Positions 10,791 through 23,174 of a stretch of 64,000 bases of DNA are shown here, piece by piece. Source of the stretch: Polyodon spathula (taxonomy: Eukaryota; Chordata; Actinopteri; Acipenseriformes; Polyodontidae); NCBI RefSeq assembly GCF_017654505.1, contig NC_054553.1, positions 10,090,058-10,154,057 of the forward strand, written 5' to 3'. Made by a program: the position numbers and the translations under genes. Under the pieces are notes generated by a model. That model searched no databases. It saw nothing but the letters and a program-made list of their open reading frames with translations, and was not told where the DNA came from. Each line of letters opens with the position of its first letter. The first letter of the stretch is position 1.

Positions 10791-11909
10791 TAACCAGTTT
10801 GACATGATTTGAAGCAAATAAAAAACATTTCGTTTCGGATTTATTGTTAAAGATTTCACATGTGGCAATACCGCCCTACACAGTCAGTAAACTGTAATTT
10901 ACAGTGTTGCTCTTATTATCATGGATCAGTGGCTGGTTCGTGAAAAAAAAACAAACAAAAAAAACACAACAGCAGTGACATACAGAGAACCCGCAGGCAT
11001 GCTGGATTTTTTTTACCACTATATGTACATATGTGTGTGTGTGTTTGGGACGGAATTGGGCGTCAAGTGCCCCAGACAAGAGGAATGGGGGTGCGGACCA
11101 AAAAACCCAGGTGTGTATGCTTGTTTGCATGTTGTGGTTCCCATTTGTGTTGCTCCCCAGCCAAGAGTCACTAAATGCTAATCATTATTGTTATTATATT
11201 AATGGTTATTAAAAGGTATTGAGCCCCTATGCTCATTAAACCTAAGATGGAGTAGCATACCTACAGCGGGGGTTCAATTGGGTATTTGCATTTGGCTCTC
11301 CCGTTACACACATACTATAGTGTACACTTAGTTCTATGCAACCGCATTTGTAAAGACTGCAGGTCCATAGCTCACATTGGGGTAGTTCAGTTTTCTGTAA
11401 AGGGGTGAATTACTTTATTTTTTATAGCTCCTTTGTTTATGGACAAAATGTGAAAATTGATTGCCTGTGTACCTATTTTAAGGAGCAGGAAATGTTACAC
11501 AGACAGAGCCACGGCTAGCGCAGACAGGCAGGCTGCAGGAACACAAAGACGCAAACCACCACACTACTGAATGGGAGATGCGTAAAACTGGATGGTGATA
11601 CTGTGAAACAAGCCTCTTCTTTGTATCGTGCTGTGATAGTTAGCAGAAGTATGTCACCCGTGAGTTGTGAAGAACTGGATTGGGGTATTGCTAAGGTAAT
11701 TTGAGGTTTGGAAATGTGTGCTTGAGCCTCTGCGAGTGCTCTTTGGGTAGTTCTCATTAATTTATTCTTTTATGATATGGGATCTTTCTGTAAAGAAAAA
11801 AGAATACAACTGGTGATTTTTATACGACTGGTCTTTTTTATCCTGATTGAAAAAGAGTATAAGCATATGTGCTGTAAAAACTGTTGTATAAAATGATTTT
11901 CTAAGAATT
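10791..11909. other. Intergenic stretch, no gene seen
   Basis: No supported coding region. Short open frames at 10921-11181 and 11515-11757 show no recognisable domain. A (TG)n-like stretch lies near 11030-11045. Confidence 0.5.
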
Positions 11910-12039
11910 TTTGCGTGGGCCTTAAAAGGGGGGAGCGACTAATACACCAGTACGACATATGCACTGGTGTGTCTAATATTAAACTGCTGTACCAGTGCAA
12001 CAATGGGATTACTACAGCCGCGGTTAAGGCCCACACAAA
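11910..12039. repeat. 130-bp inverted-repeat (foldback) unit
   Basis: The ends TTTGCGTGGGCCTTAA (11910-11925) and TTAAGGCCCACACAAA (12024-12039) are inverted copies with one mismatch in 16. Inside, ACACCAGT (11944-11951) and ACTGGTGT (11963-11970) form a second, perfect hairpin. No clear target duplication flanks it. It may be a tiny MITE or a structured RNA source; no transcription signal is visible. Confidence 0.6.
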
Positions 12040-12524
12040 CTTAACTGTCAACAACCCAATTATTGTTTCACAAGCTTTCAGACTCTTGACTGACCTCTTC
12101 TCGACCCAGTCGTGTGTGTACATGGAGAAAAAAAAATGGTTAAAGTTATCAATCTTTGAATATGGAAACCGTCACAGCTATACTGTTTTACTGTTAACAC
12201 AATAGCTGTCAGTTTCTAAGGAATTTCATTATTCCCACCCTCCCGAGCCATTGGTTTGTCAACATTCAGACTGGACCCATCCCTGGGATCAATAGCAAAC
12301 AGTTATTGCCAGAAAGCCGAGTAAACTTATCAAGTCTTTTGTTGGTTGTAACTGCAATGCTATAATAATGCAAGTGACTTTCAGATTGGATAAAGTAGGA
12401 CAGTCAGACAAAAAAATTAAATGCTACATAACTGCTTTCCAAAACCATATTTCGACAATAGTTCCAGCTGCATTGGCGTTTTCATATTCATTGTATTCAT
12501 TCAAATTTAAAAGAAAAGTATTAA

Positions 12525-14010
12525 CACTAGAAGGCGGGTTTATGTTACTACCTAGAACTGCCTGCACCTGTCACTTTGACGGGTACAATTTAAACAGCTT
12601 CGATATGAAAATGAAAAACAAACTTTCAGATACAACTCAAAAGATGTATTCATCAACATCATATCTAACATTTGTTTAGCAGAAACGCTGTATTTAAATT
12701 TAAAAAATAAACATAAAAGGCTTTATTTTCAAAATTATATAACGCATTACTATAATAAAATAAACATTTGAAAATAAAATATTTTGTAAATAGCTGTAAA
12801 CTGCTATATGTAATACAAAATTGTAAAAACAAAGTAATTATTACTAAAAAAAAATATATAAAAAAGAAAATAACTCAATTCCCACTGTTTACCGTGAATG
12901 TGCATTCAGGGAAACATATTTCAAAGTAGCCCCCATATTAGCCCAATCCACACAGATGTAATGCTTATCAACTTGTCGTGTGCATTTACCACATACTGCT
13001 CTTTCACACTGGGCACAGATATCTGAAGTTTGACATTTATTGCATTTAGTTACCTGGCATTGTTTTCTGTTGCGTGTGTCACTTGATTCGCACTGTATCC
13101 AGGTTGAGTTGTGTTTCCCTGCCACTTTGCAGCTTTCTAATCGCAATGTTTCTGCCAAAGCTTTGTGGCTAGCATCAAGAAGAAATATCTCCTGCTGATA
13201 TTTTCCCCATTGCATTCCTTGTACAAAACGAAGGAACTGATGGCTGCCATATCCAGTACATTGTAAAATACCACAACTGGAGACGGTGATTTCTTTCACG
13301 GAGTACTATGTTTTGCACAGATGGTGGAAACTCTCTTCTTTGTTTACTGTTCTAACCAAGTTTTTTTTTTTTTCTTCAACTGTTTTGTGAAAAAAAATGT
13401 CATTAATAACATTCATCCTTTTTCCTAAGTACATACATCAGCCTAAGTACCACATTGTCACTGTTTCTGACCAGCTGGGCAAGTTTCATTTTTGCACAGG
13501 TAGGGGTAGGGTTCGCTGCCAGCCAAAACTTGATTACAAATTTGACAGGTTTGTTTGACATGTATTGTGTCCAGCGACACCGTGCTTTTTTTGGAAACAG
13601 CTGCTTGTCCATTTGTTGTTTTATGTTTAGCTTGAAGCAGGCAATGCTGTATTCAATGAAGTCGTTCCAAATTTCTGATGCTAAGGCAAATATATCTGTA
13701 GTTGCTCTCAAATAAAAATGCAAAAATCTTGTAATAATAATATTATTAGACAGCAGACTATATATGGTCACGTAGACAGCCAGAAAGAATTGATAGGATT
13801 ACAATAGATATTTGGATAACACATATTTAGACTTCAAGAGCAATATTCTATTCAAACACATACTGATGTAAACTCAGTGGAGGTAAAGATAACATGGCTT
13901 TTATACATAAAAAAATAGCGTATTGTAGGTTATATTAACAATAAAAGCATATATTGTAAAAAGCTGTCAAAATAGTGGCTTTTGGCAATTCTAGGTAGAA
14001 GTGCTTATAA
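12525..14010 (-). mobile_element. Decayed piggyBac-type element
   Basis: The left edge is TTAA (12521-12524), the piggyBac target, followed by CACTAGAAGGCGGG. A subterminal inverted pair CTACCTAGAACTGCC (12548-12562) and the complement of GGCAATTCTAGGTAG (13984-13998) matches at 14 of 15 positions, and similarity continues inward (GTCACTTTGAC on the left against GCCACTATTTTGAC on the right). Between them is a minus-strand piggyBac transposase pseudogene. The right TTAA is degraded (TTATAA near 14005), so the right limit is approximate. Confidence 0.7.
12889..13771 (-). pseudogene. PiggyBac-like (PGBD-type) transposase, broken
   Basis: Three blocks on the minus strand identify the DDE domain of piggyBac transposases. 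First is MDKQLFPKKARCRWTQYMSN followed by KPVKFVIKFWLA, where the family has an Asp-Glu-Gln-Leu catalytic site; the Asp is kept and the Glu is Lys. After a large gap and a frame change comes WSLVVFYNVLDMAAISSFVL with YKECNGENISRR, carrying a further conserved Asp. Last is a cysteine-rich C-terminal finger, CNKCQTSDICAQCERAVCGK followed by CTR...YIC, expected to help target binding. In the known enzyme three Asp residues are catalytic; the region for the middle one is lost. Frameshifts and stops occur throughout and the N-terminus is missing. Confidence 0.85.
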
Positions 14011-16994
14011 CTTTATTTTTGCGATTTTGACTTTCAAATGCTGTCAGGGTATTTAATATAATGATTTAGGAAAAGTAACTATGTTTTCCTTTAACCTATA
14101 GGACCAAACATTTTTCAGTAGTATCTCTCCCAGGAAAAAGGCATTTTTTGGCTCTTCCTATAAAAATTTACTAAAAATCTATTTTTTACAGTAGCATCTT
14201 TGATGTCCTTTCTTTTTCAGAAATAAAGTATTTCACACACCATAAAAAATGTCCATCCTTCCACCCTTTTTTTTAATTCAAAGAAATAATCTGTATGTAG
14301 AAGGCAATAAGAAAAGACTAGTGATGGCTATCTCTGAAATGAAATAATAATACAAAATAAAAAAAAAAATCGCACACAGATTCCCAAAAACGCAGAAAAC
14401 AGAAGACTAAACCACCTTTTGTTCATGGAAAAATAAATCTAAGAATATCTTCTAAAACTGTGAAAAATGAACTGGCATACATAACACAGAAGTTTTTGTG
14501 CTCCCCTATGAAACCAATTGTCTTTCCTCTCTGTCCATTACCCTGGAGCTAACATCAATGCATTTTTACATAGAAAACAATGTTCTATAAGCAAAATAAT
14601 TTATACTTATGTATTTTTTACTAACTTGGGGAAACTGACACATCCGGAACAGATACTCAGATGATATGGCACCAACCTCTACATGTGATGACCAATAGGA
14701 TTGCAAACTGTTCAGTTAATGAAAGTGAAAGTGAATGCAAGTAATCTAATTGATGCCACTTAATCTAACGTAATCACAGACTAAAGCAGTTTCACTCTTT
14801 TCCATAGATTTACGAAACATGTCAAAATTGATGGATTCCCTGTGGGGGGAAAAAAAAAGTTAACCTTTGAGGAATCTATTACAGTGATACTGTGTGACTT
14901 GCAGGCTGAGATACATTGCTTGAGCAAAATGAAAGTGCAGTTGTCATGCATGCACTGGCACGACTCTTGTTATAATTGTTTTATATTTGGCCTTATTTTC
15001 CATAGTACACCCTGCAGCAGGAAAACATGCAAAAAGTATACTTCTTATTGTCAGCAGTGCCACTGTGACCTTATCATATAAATCTAAACTGGCATTTATA
15101 AATTATGTTTATCCTTCAGCAATAATTACTGACCATCTACAGAAAAAGAAAAAGTACCTTAATCTGATTTCCATTGTAACCCCAATACCAAGCAGTCTTC
15201 CAAAGACAACCGAATAATTTAATTACTTTTAGTAAATGTAATGTGAATTGCTGTAAGGGTGTAAATAACAGCAAAATTGAGTTACCTGCTAAATACAAAG
15301 AGCTCTATTCTGAGGCAACTTCAACAGCCCATTTTCTGTTAGAAATTGAACAAGCAAGAAACTGCTTAGTTGCAGGAAAAGACACGGTTCAATTGTAGGC
15401 TATTGCTAGTTTAAACGGTTTTCTTCCTCCCTGAAAAGTTGTCTTGCTTGAAACTAAGGTCTCGACCGCTTGGTCCAGTGGTCGGTATATTATGGTCATA
15501 GGACTTTTTGCTTTATTGATGATAAATAAATGTCTGAGTAAATTAAATTAAAAGAGTACCAAACAGACTATTTTTATGCCTAGGCTGTAGGCTCGTTATA
15601 AGCAGTACCTGTGTGTTCCTGGTTGGAGTTATTTTGGTCAGCAATAGACCAAAAAGAAAGATTTAAAAAAAAAAAAAAAAAAAAACAGAAAAAAAAACAG
15701 TGAAGATGTTATGGCTTGAGCTTGGTTAACTTCAGAGGGAAAGGTCCCGACTGTATATGTTCACAGACATTTGTTTGCAAGTTGGAAGAATGCTCTGCCA
15801 GTTTTTTCCACCACTGGATTCCAGTGATAAACAGTGGCATACAGCTATGTGGGATTTAAAGATATTGAATTTGTATCCCTTTGACGTTCTAAGGTACTGT
15901 GCTAATTCCACTAATGCCACTGCATGGGTTTGCTATGCTGACTAAAATAGAGACATCAGTCTTTTTTCAGACAGTATTAAGTCAGCTGAATATAGCCGGT
16001 CTTAGTTTGACCAAAATTCAATTTCTCTATTAGGACTCAATTATCATAGCGTAAAATTAGATTTCTACCATAGAGCTGTGTAACAGAAATACAATGAGTT
16101 CAGGTGATAAATCTTCCTATTTTGTATCAACGATACACTGAATATCATTTACCAAAGTTTTTGGAAACATCTTTTTTCTTTTTTTTTTCTTTTTTTTTTT
16201 TCACATGCCTAAAATCCCCAAATAACACTCAAATAATACATTTAAATCAAGTTTATTTTAGTGAAGAGGCAGCTAGTTTTTTGTGAATACAGCCTTTTGA
16301 TTTAATAGCAGTCTGGGCTCCTGCTGTGACGGTTACATTTTAAAACCAGACAGGCCAGTTCAAGCAAAACCTACCTCTAAACACAGAAATAAACAAAAGG
16401 TTTTGACAGCTCATTCATCAACAAGTGAGCGCAGTACTGATTGGAGGCCATGCCCCAGCTATAATGGCAAATTACAGTGTCTAAGGGAATGATGGGGGTG
16501 AGACGTGAAGAATTAGGAGGGCTGAAAACAGGTTGGGATTACTTAAGACCTGCTTTTCACTTTCAGGCGTTCTCAATTCATAAACAATCTGTGGCAATTG
16601 GCAAATCCAGCATAGCAGCTGATCTGAGCCATCAATCTCACAGCAACAAGATTGAAAGTGCTCCCTTGGAGCGCTGGGGAGGCAATTAGATGACATAGTT
16701 TGTGAAATAAGATTGGTGGGACTTGTGCTCCCTTATCTGATTTATTTCTGTCAATTGGTGTCTTACATTCTTTGAAATTATGAACTCAATATTCCTAGAG
16801 TGGCACATGAATTGTATGTGTCAGCCGTTCAAGTCTGTCACTTCAAAGTTTCAGTTTAGTTGCTGTTTAGATCAAACATTATTATTGGTTCTTTAAAATA
16901 ACACTAAAAATTCAGAATTCTGTTTTAAGATCAAATTGTGAATTTCCTTCTATTGAATAAAAATTATTTAAATTACAAGTTTTGGCCCAAAATA
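14011..16994. other. Intergenic stretch; possible conserved non-coding element at 16440-16790
   Basis: No coding region. Poly-A lies near 15663-15684 and T-runs near 16170-16200. The segment 16440-16790 has balanced composition, is non-repetitive in this window and has motifs such as GGCAAATTACAGTG, typical in texture of vertebrate conserved non-coding elements. This is a guess from composition only. Confidence 0.4.
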
Positions 16995-16998
16995 TTAA

Positions 16999-17621
16999 CC
17001 CTTTGTAGTCCCTTTATTCAGTGCTTGTCAGGCGCACCAGGTCCAATTTATTTTCACACGCGTTGTTTATTTTACGCGGGCTGTTTAAATTTTTTGTTTT
17101 TTCAGAGTAAAACAGGTTTAAAAGGCACTGCATGGCAAAACGACATCAATACTGCATCTCCAGCCACGCCCCACCCCTTGTTCACTGTATTTTTCACATA
17201 CCTCTTTATAGACATACATACTGATAAATCCTCTCCTGATTACTCGTTTTATCACCAAACTCCTCAATAATGTGATCCAAGCTATTATTTTATTACTATT
17301 ACATCTCAAAAAGCTCTGCAAATGTCTGTGATATTCTTTGAGCACTGGGTACAGTAGTAGCTATCTCCTTTGTTATGTGCCCGTGTTATCTCTGTGGTGC
17401 AGGGGCTACCTATATTGCTGAGATAGACTCCCTTTTTTTTCAGCTTCATTCCACTCCTATCGGTAACACTTGGCCATTGAAAGGTTTTCTCTGCTTTTTC
17501 CTGGGGAAAAACGATTAGACACCTGTGCTTAAAGTATTGATAAAGTCAGACAGGGTCTGACATCAGACTGGAAAAGGAAAATTGTAATGTCGGACCTGGT
17601 CCGATATAGGACCGCAGAGTG
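16999..17621. mobile_element. PiggyBac-type MITE (623 bp)
   Basis: TTAA lies on both sides (16995-16998 and 17622-17625). The left end CCCTTTGTAGTCC and the complemented right end CACTCTGCGGTCC match at 9-10 of 13 positions, and both continue into an ACCAGGTCC motif about 25-35 bp inward. TTAA targets with CCCT-type ends define piggyBac elements. There is no transposase; the interior encodes nothing recognisable. Confidence 0.75.
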
Positions 17622-18309
17622 TTAAACTGATTCACGACTGGGTGTTGGCAGGCTTGAGCTCTGTTATACTGTAATAGTGACAACGGGCTGATCCCTAATC
17701 ACAAACAATGTCACAGACTTGGAAGCAATTCCTGCCTGCCAGATGAACCTTATCTATCACAGTAACAGTACTAGTTTTAATTCCTTTCAGATTTGAAAAT
17801 ATTTCATGTTTCAATACCTTATTTAGTAAAAAGCTGGCTCTATAGCATTTGGTTTTAAATAAGCAACATACTAGTATCTGTTATTACAGCAAAAAATTTT
17901 CATTTATTTTATGAATGAAAAATGATGAGTGATCAAGAGGTTAACAGATTGGACATTACAGGGTTGAATTGAGAAGCCTCCATGGGGATTGCACAATAGT
18001 ATTAAAAATTTTAAAGCTACAAACAAGCAAGAATACCATCCTTCAAAATAGAAGTCAGGGGCGGAGCTGTTTTCATTTATTTTGCTGTTTCTAAACAGCA
18101 CTGACTCTATTAAAAGGAAAGCAGAGGGGCTTCCCAGTTACATTTTTTAGGTTGAAATAGCCATCTTCCCCCCTATTGAACGTTTCAGTGGTATCCAGTC
18201 AAAGCTCCTAGCTGCTTCTAGGTTTTTAAATTGACAAGGTCAAACTGCACCTTGTTTTTGATGAAAGGCATCACACGGGATGTTAATCAATTCAGTTGTT
18301 AATATATTA

Positions 18310-18870
18310 CACAATTGGTGCAGAGAGTTAGACATCAGGACAAACGTAGCCAATCAAATTCAATCCTAACATTCTCAATTGGATTGAGACCATTTGCACA
18401 CAATTCTGCCACGGTGGTTGGGTGCCTTATCATCTTGAAAGTAACCATTGCCATCAGTATTGCTGGGCCGACTCGATCTGCAACAATGCATAACTATTGC
18501 ATTTATCTGGCCCTTCACAGTAATGAAGGGACCCACAGTATATCAGGAAAACATGGCCCACAGCTTCACATCACCACCGTAAGCCTGCACAGTTGGAACC
18601 ACACAAGAGGGGTCAAGTGATGTGTGCCATTTTCTTCATATTTGAGCTGTCAATGGTGCATTTGGTCATTGGTATGGACTACTTGACATGTGTGGCGTGT
18701 GTAAATGTACCCAAGTCGAAACCACTGCCTCCCAACAGAGGCGGCAGGGTGATGGGGGCCCCTCAGTCGCCATAGGGAGGACTGACCAGGGCAAGCAACA
18801 TATTCCAGATTTGTGTGAGACTGAAATTTCTGTAAAGAAATGGATGCTTGAAGCAATCTGAAGTTCTGCA
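18310..18870 (-). pseudogene. Highly decayed Tc1-like transposase fragment
   Basis: On the minus strand a degraded frame reads VPTVQAYGGDVKLWAMFS and, further on, YFQDDKAPNHRGRIV, followed by the equivalent of SQSN for the SPDLNPIE region. This is the middle and end of the Tc1 catalytic domain, with the second Asp in QDDKAPNH. Stops are frequent and I cannot find terminal repeats. It is much older than elements A to D. Confidence 0.6.
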
Positions 18871-19094
18871 AAAAGCATCTAATTTATCAGTAAATGTTGT
18901 TATTTGTGGCTCTAAATCCATGCTGATAGCATTCTGCCTGCGATGTCACAATACATAATTTAATGCCAAGAATTCTAAAGAAAACTTAAACACAAAACAT
19001 CCAATACCTATGATTAGTGGTTGTTTATTTATTTTTAAATGTTGCTTATTGCGATAGCCTAATGAGACGTACCATCATGTTTTAATGAGGGTCT

Positions 19095-19095
<1 letters not shown>

Positions 19096-19126
<31 letters not shown>
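19096..19126 (+). repeat. Poly-G tract, 31 uninterrupted G
   Basis: A run of 31 G. Such a run can form stacked G-quadruplexes and is hard to sequence, so its true length is uncertain. Confidence 0.95.
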
Positions 19127-19127
<1 letters not shown>

Positions 19128-22100
19128 GAGCATATTAAACTAAACAACTAAGCATTAGAGCACAACAGGGGGTACGCCAACATGAGATAATGACACACCT
19201 ACAGTCATTACGAACCACGAAGCAAAGTCTGACGAGGAAACTCAGGATGATTACGGTGTGTGGGTGTTTTTCAGTTTACTTAAAATTATTCTCCACATCA
19301 TACAGGAGCAATGGATGTCAATTGTACCTTGCAATCTGAAGTGAAAATTACTTTTTTTTTCTGTACAGTGATTTTAAACCAACTAAATGTGGGAGAGTTC
19401 ATCTGTTTGGGTGGTCGAAGTCAGTCTCTTCAATCACATCTATAATGTTATGTAGCTCTCATTCAACCCATTTCATTACTGTTGACAGTGCTTGGGCTTT
19501 CTATTCAATCCTTCATGTTAGTTCCTATTGACCAATTCTAATGTCTATTACAGCCATAGGCTTTCATTTAGTTTAGCCTTGATGTGCAGGATTATCTTTT
19601 TTTTTTTTTTTTTTTTTACCATTGTATAAACTTATCTACTGAATACTGTTTGTGTACTGAGAATGATCTCATTATTTTTCACAATTCATAGACATGATCT
19701 TTACAGACAATTTACTTTTGATAGTTGCATGAGACTTTGGATTTAGTAAACATTATTGATTTAGTAACAATTTATTTTGGAATAGAAAGTTTCTGGGTCT
19801 GGTGAGATAAGGGATAAAAACAATGTAAATGATGAAGTTATAAAAAAAAAAATCTGAATGTGGAATGAAGAAATGCATCAATTTCATAACCTGAGGAAAA
19901 TATAGTTCCTCAAATATCATTGTTATGTATTTAAAAAAAAAAAAAGAAAACAACTAAAACAGACATGTGAGTAGTCTGAAGTTGTTTCTTATTATAATTT
20001 TATAATAAACAACTGGACACAAATTATGCTAATGACAATTTGGAGCAAATATTTTTGAGATAATGAATTATGATTCTTTCCACTGCTTCAATTTTACAAT
20101 GTGCAAAGCCATGCTGTTATCGGATCATTCTAGGAATATACAGTATATTTTATATAAATGGTGCATAAAATATTGGGACTATTCTGAAAAGAGATTGCTT
20201 CCATGATTTTAAGAATTAACAAATGGTAATGCATTTAACTTTAGGTAATATTTTGCTTTTCAGATGATAACCTTATAATTCTATACACTGTTGGCAATTC
20301 CTGTACTGTAAAAAATAAATAAATAAAATAAAATTATTCCTTTATGGAAATGTTCCTTTGCTTTTGCTGTTCTCTTAAAGATCTACTGTTTTTCTTTTTA
20401 ATACATACCCATTTATGTATAACACATGCATAAATCACTCGTCCTGCTGTTATAATTGTTTCCTTCTCACAGATCTTTTCAATCTGGTCTCACTATAAAG
20501 CATGCTGCTACAAAGTTTGGGGTCCTTTTTGCAATAATTCCTGTATTCCAGCACTGTCCCCTATAGATTTAATTTTAATGTGCTCAATTGTGTCTCAGTT
20601 GCCCTGATAGACGACCCCATGCTGACTTATTGCCTGTAACTGGAGGCCTGGTCACACAACAGCAAGGCATAGTGGATTATCTTTTTTTATTGTTAATGAA
20701 AATGTAAAATGCATGCATGGTATTAATATTTTAAGGTTTGTAACACGTCACCCAATTCCTGGGATGAATGTAAGGACAGAGCCTGGAGACTGGCAGGCTG
20801 GGCCGGTTAGGGGAGACCATAGGGTTTCTTGTTTCAGGATCCCCTAAGGTTAAAGAGATAAGACATTATTGGTGGAACACAATGGGTTTGTTCATGATGT
20901 TCTTAGGCTCTAACTGATGAAAGAAACTTCTGTAGTTAGGGATCTGTGTAGCAGCAGATGGGAGATAGTTGAACCAGGGTTGGCAACATGCAGCTAGAGG
21001 CACACTCTATACTTACCCCACCAAAGGGATTTGGAAAATGTGTTGAATAATGAACATTTAGTTGGATGATTTGGAGGTGAGAAAAGGGAAAGCACAGAAG
21101 AGGACATTGTAGATTTGGCAAGTATTGGATATTTGGGGTTACCCTAAAACTGTTTTATTTTCACTTGTTCCAATTTAATGGTAAACATTGTCTGGCTGTG
21201 TTTGTCTGCCTGCACACAAAGCGTTGTAAAGAGCTCACTGCATCAGTTTGGACCAGCTTATTACACTAGTATTGTATAGTATGTAAGAATGAAGCACTAA
21301 TATACAGGTACCTTCAAAAACACCTCCAAAATACCCCCAGATTATGATATTAAATCTAAATATGTAAAAATGTAAGTGAGACATACAGATAGATGGTTGG
21401 GAAGAAAAGGACACCACCATATACCCCAGATGATACATTGAATAAATTGTTCTATAGGAGGTCTTAGTAAGTTTCATTACATGAGGAAAGCAATTTTCAT
21501 ATATACAAACTAAATGTAAGCACATACATGCGTCCATTATCAGAAGAGGCTTGCTACACCATTTATTTTTTAAAGCCGTGACCATGAAGAAAGTCCATTG
21601 TAATTGACGTTTCTCTATGTCACATACACAACTTCATCTTATACGTACGTGCAAGATGAAGCTTAAGGTCTGTGAGATAATATCAATTTTAGTATTACAA
21701 CTCAGAATTCATTACCCGCCTAAAGAATTTCATTAGCATACGTGTGAGAACAATGGGTTCATCTCCCAGGTTGAAGATAATTGGAAATAACAAAAACTCT
21801 CTCACTGATTTCATCTGAAAGATTGTGTCACTAGCTGAAGCTGGTTCCTATGTAGCTAAAGGAAGACACTACAGTGTAGCAATATAAAAATATTTTAAAT
21901 AAATGAAATATTATTATTTCTTTAACAAACATGTAGTGCATTTCACAAAGGCAGATAATAAATGTGCCCTTCCAGTATCACTTCACCAATGTCCTTGAAA
22001 TAAGTGCCTGTCACCTTTTATTTAATAACAACTGATGGAAATAAATAATTGAATCATTTAAAAACATGTTACTGAAACACCCTACAGTGTTATTGAAGAA

Positions 22101-23078
22101 TTTATAAATATTGTATTTCTTTGAGTAAACATTAAGCGACATAATGTGTGTGGATAGATTTACACCTCAAACCAGTAGAAGTGGTCCAACACTTCCCGGG
22201 ATGCTGTTTATCCTGCCAAAAGTATATATTTGAGCCAAATTTTGTTGAGAATTTTGTCACATCGACTATTGTCCACTGGGGCTAAGTAACAGCCCACTCC
22301 AGAGCTGGATTTAAACCAAGGTCTTCAGAATTTATTAGCATGGATTTAGTGAAAAAAATCTAACAAAATCAACTTGTCCATGTGACGACCACATCTGTTT
22401 TTGTTTTGCCAGATGTAAAACGTTGAAGGCAGAAAACTGGCTTAGTGATTGCTGCAGCTGTATTGACACATGAGGCAGCAATCACATGATTTGGCATAAA
22501 CCAGTTTCAGAATGCAGTCACTCATTCTTAATGGGGACCTGTTCTAAACACAGCTCTCGCTTGTCACTGACCAAGGTCCTGAAACAGTGCCTGCTCTTTT
22601 GGAAACCTGTTTTTTCTTCCTGCTAGTCGCTGACCAAGGTTCCTGGAGCCTGTTCGAGAGCTTGCTCAGCTTGCACCTGCTTTTACTTTTCTGGCGGCTG
22701 TTCATATTGATGAACAACTGTTTTTATGACAGCAATGGAGACAGAGGCTCTTGGCAGAGTACTGGAGACAGAGGCTCTCATACTGAGGCATCCTAGAAGA
22801 CCGCAACTTGCTATTTTCAAATATTTTGTGAAAAATAAGAGCTGGTGAGATCGAGTTGCTCTATTGACTTACAGTTCATGTTTTACTCTCTTCCCTAGTT
22901 TACACATCCAATAGCTTACACCCCCACAGGGTAAAGCATCAGTGAGAATTATAGAGGCATAGGACACTTATTTGGATCTGCCACTGATAAAAGCAGTAAC
23001 ATACTCCATTGTTTCTTTGGAGATTAAACCAGTTAGAGATTATTGACAGTGATGACTCAATTTAGTTTTTGCATTTAT
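19127..23078. other. Intergenic stretch, no gene seen
   Basis: No supported coding region. It includes T and A runs (19594-19616, 19842-19852, 19930-19946). A GC-richer block at 20740-20870 has an inverted pair TTAGGGGA/TCCCCTAA. At 22560-22790 an imperfect local duplication repeats CTGACCAAGGT and GGAGACAGAGGCTCT twice each. Confidence 0.5.
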
Positions 23079-23174
23079 AACTTCATTATAGCAAACCCCC
23101 TGAGGCCTGGAGAAATGTTTGTAATACCAGGTTGTTCACTACAATAGGGTTTTTACAAAATCTACCTGGATAAA
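23079..23174. mobile_element. Arm of a pogo-like element fused to Tc1 element C
   Basis: This matches the complemented right arm of the MITE at 38474-39123 (ACTTCATTATA, CCTGGAGAAATGTTTGTAAT, GGTTGTTCACTA) and then ACAAAATCTACCTGGATAAA, which matches its left arm at 38573. It abuts the Tc1 reading frame at about 23175 with no gap. Confidence 0.7.

Noticed and set aside
12001..12045. ACAGCCGCGGTTAAGGCCCA looks a little like the mitochondrial 12S rRNA 'GCCGCGGTTA...AGGCCC' segment
   Set aside because: The match is short, spacing differs, and flanking sequence shows no rRNA similarity; the segment is better explained as one arm of a foldback repeat.
15465..15510. TTGGTCCAGTGGTCGG resembles a tRNA-Glu/Gly A-box region
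   Set aside because: No B box or tRNA fold follows, so neither a tRNA nor a SINE can be supported.
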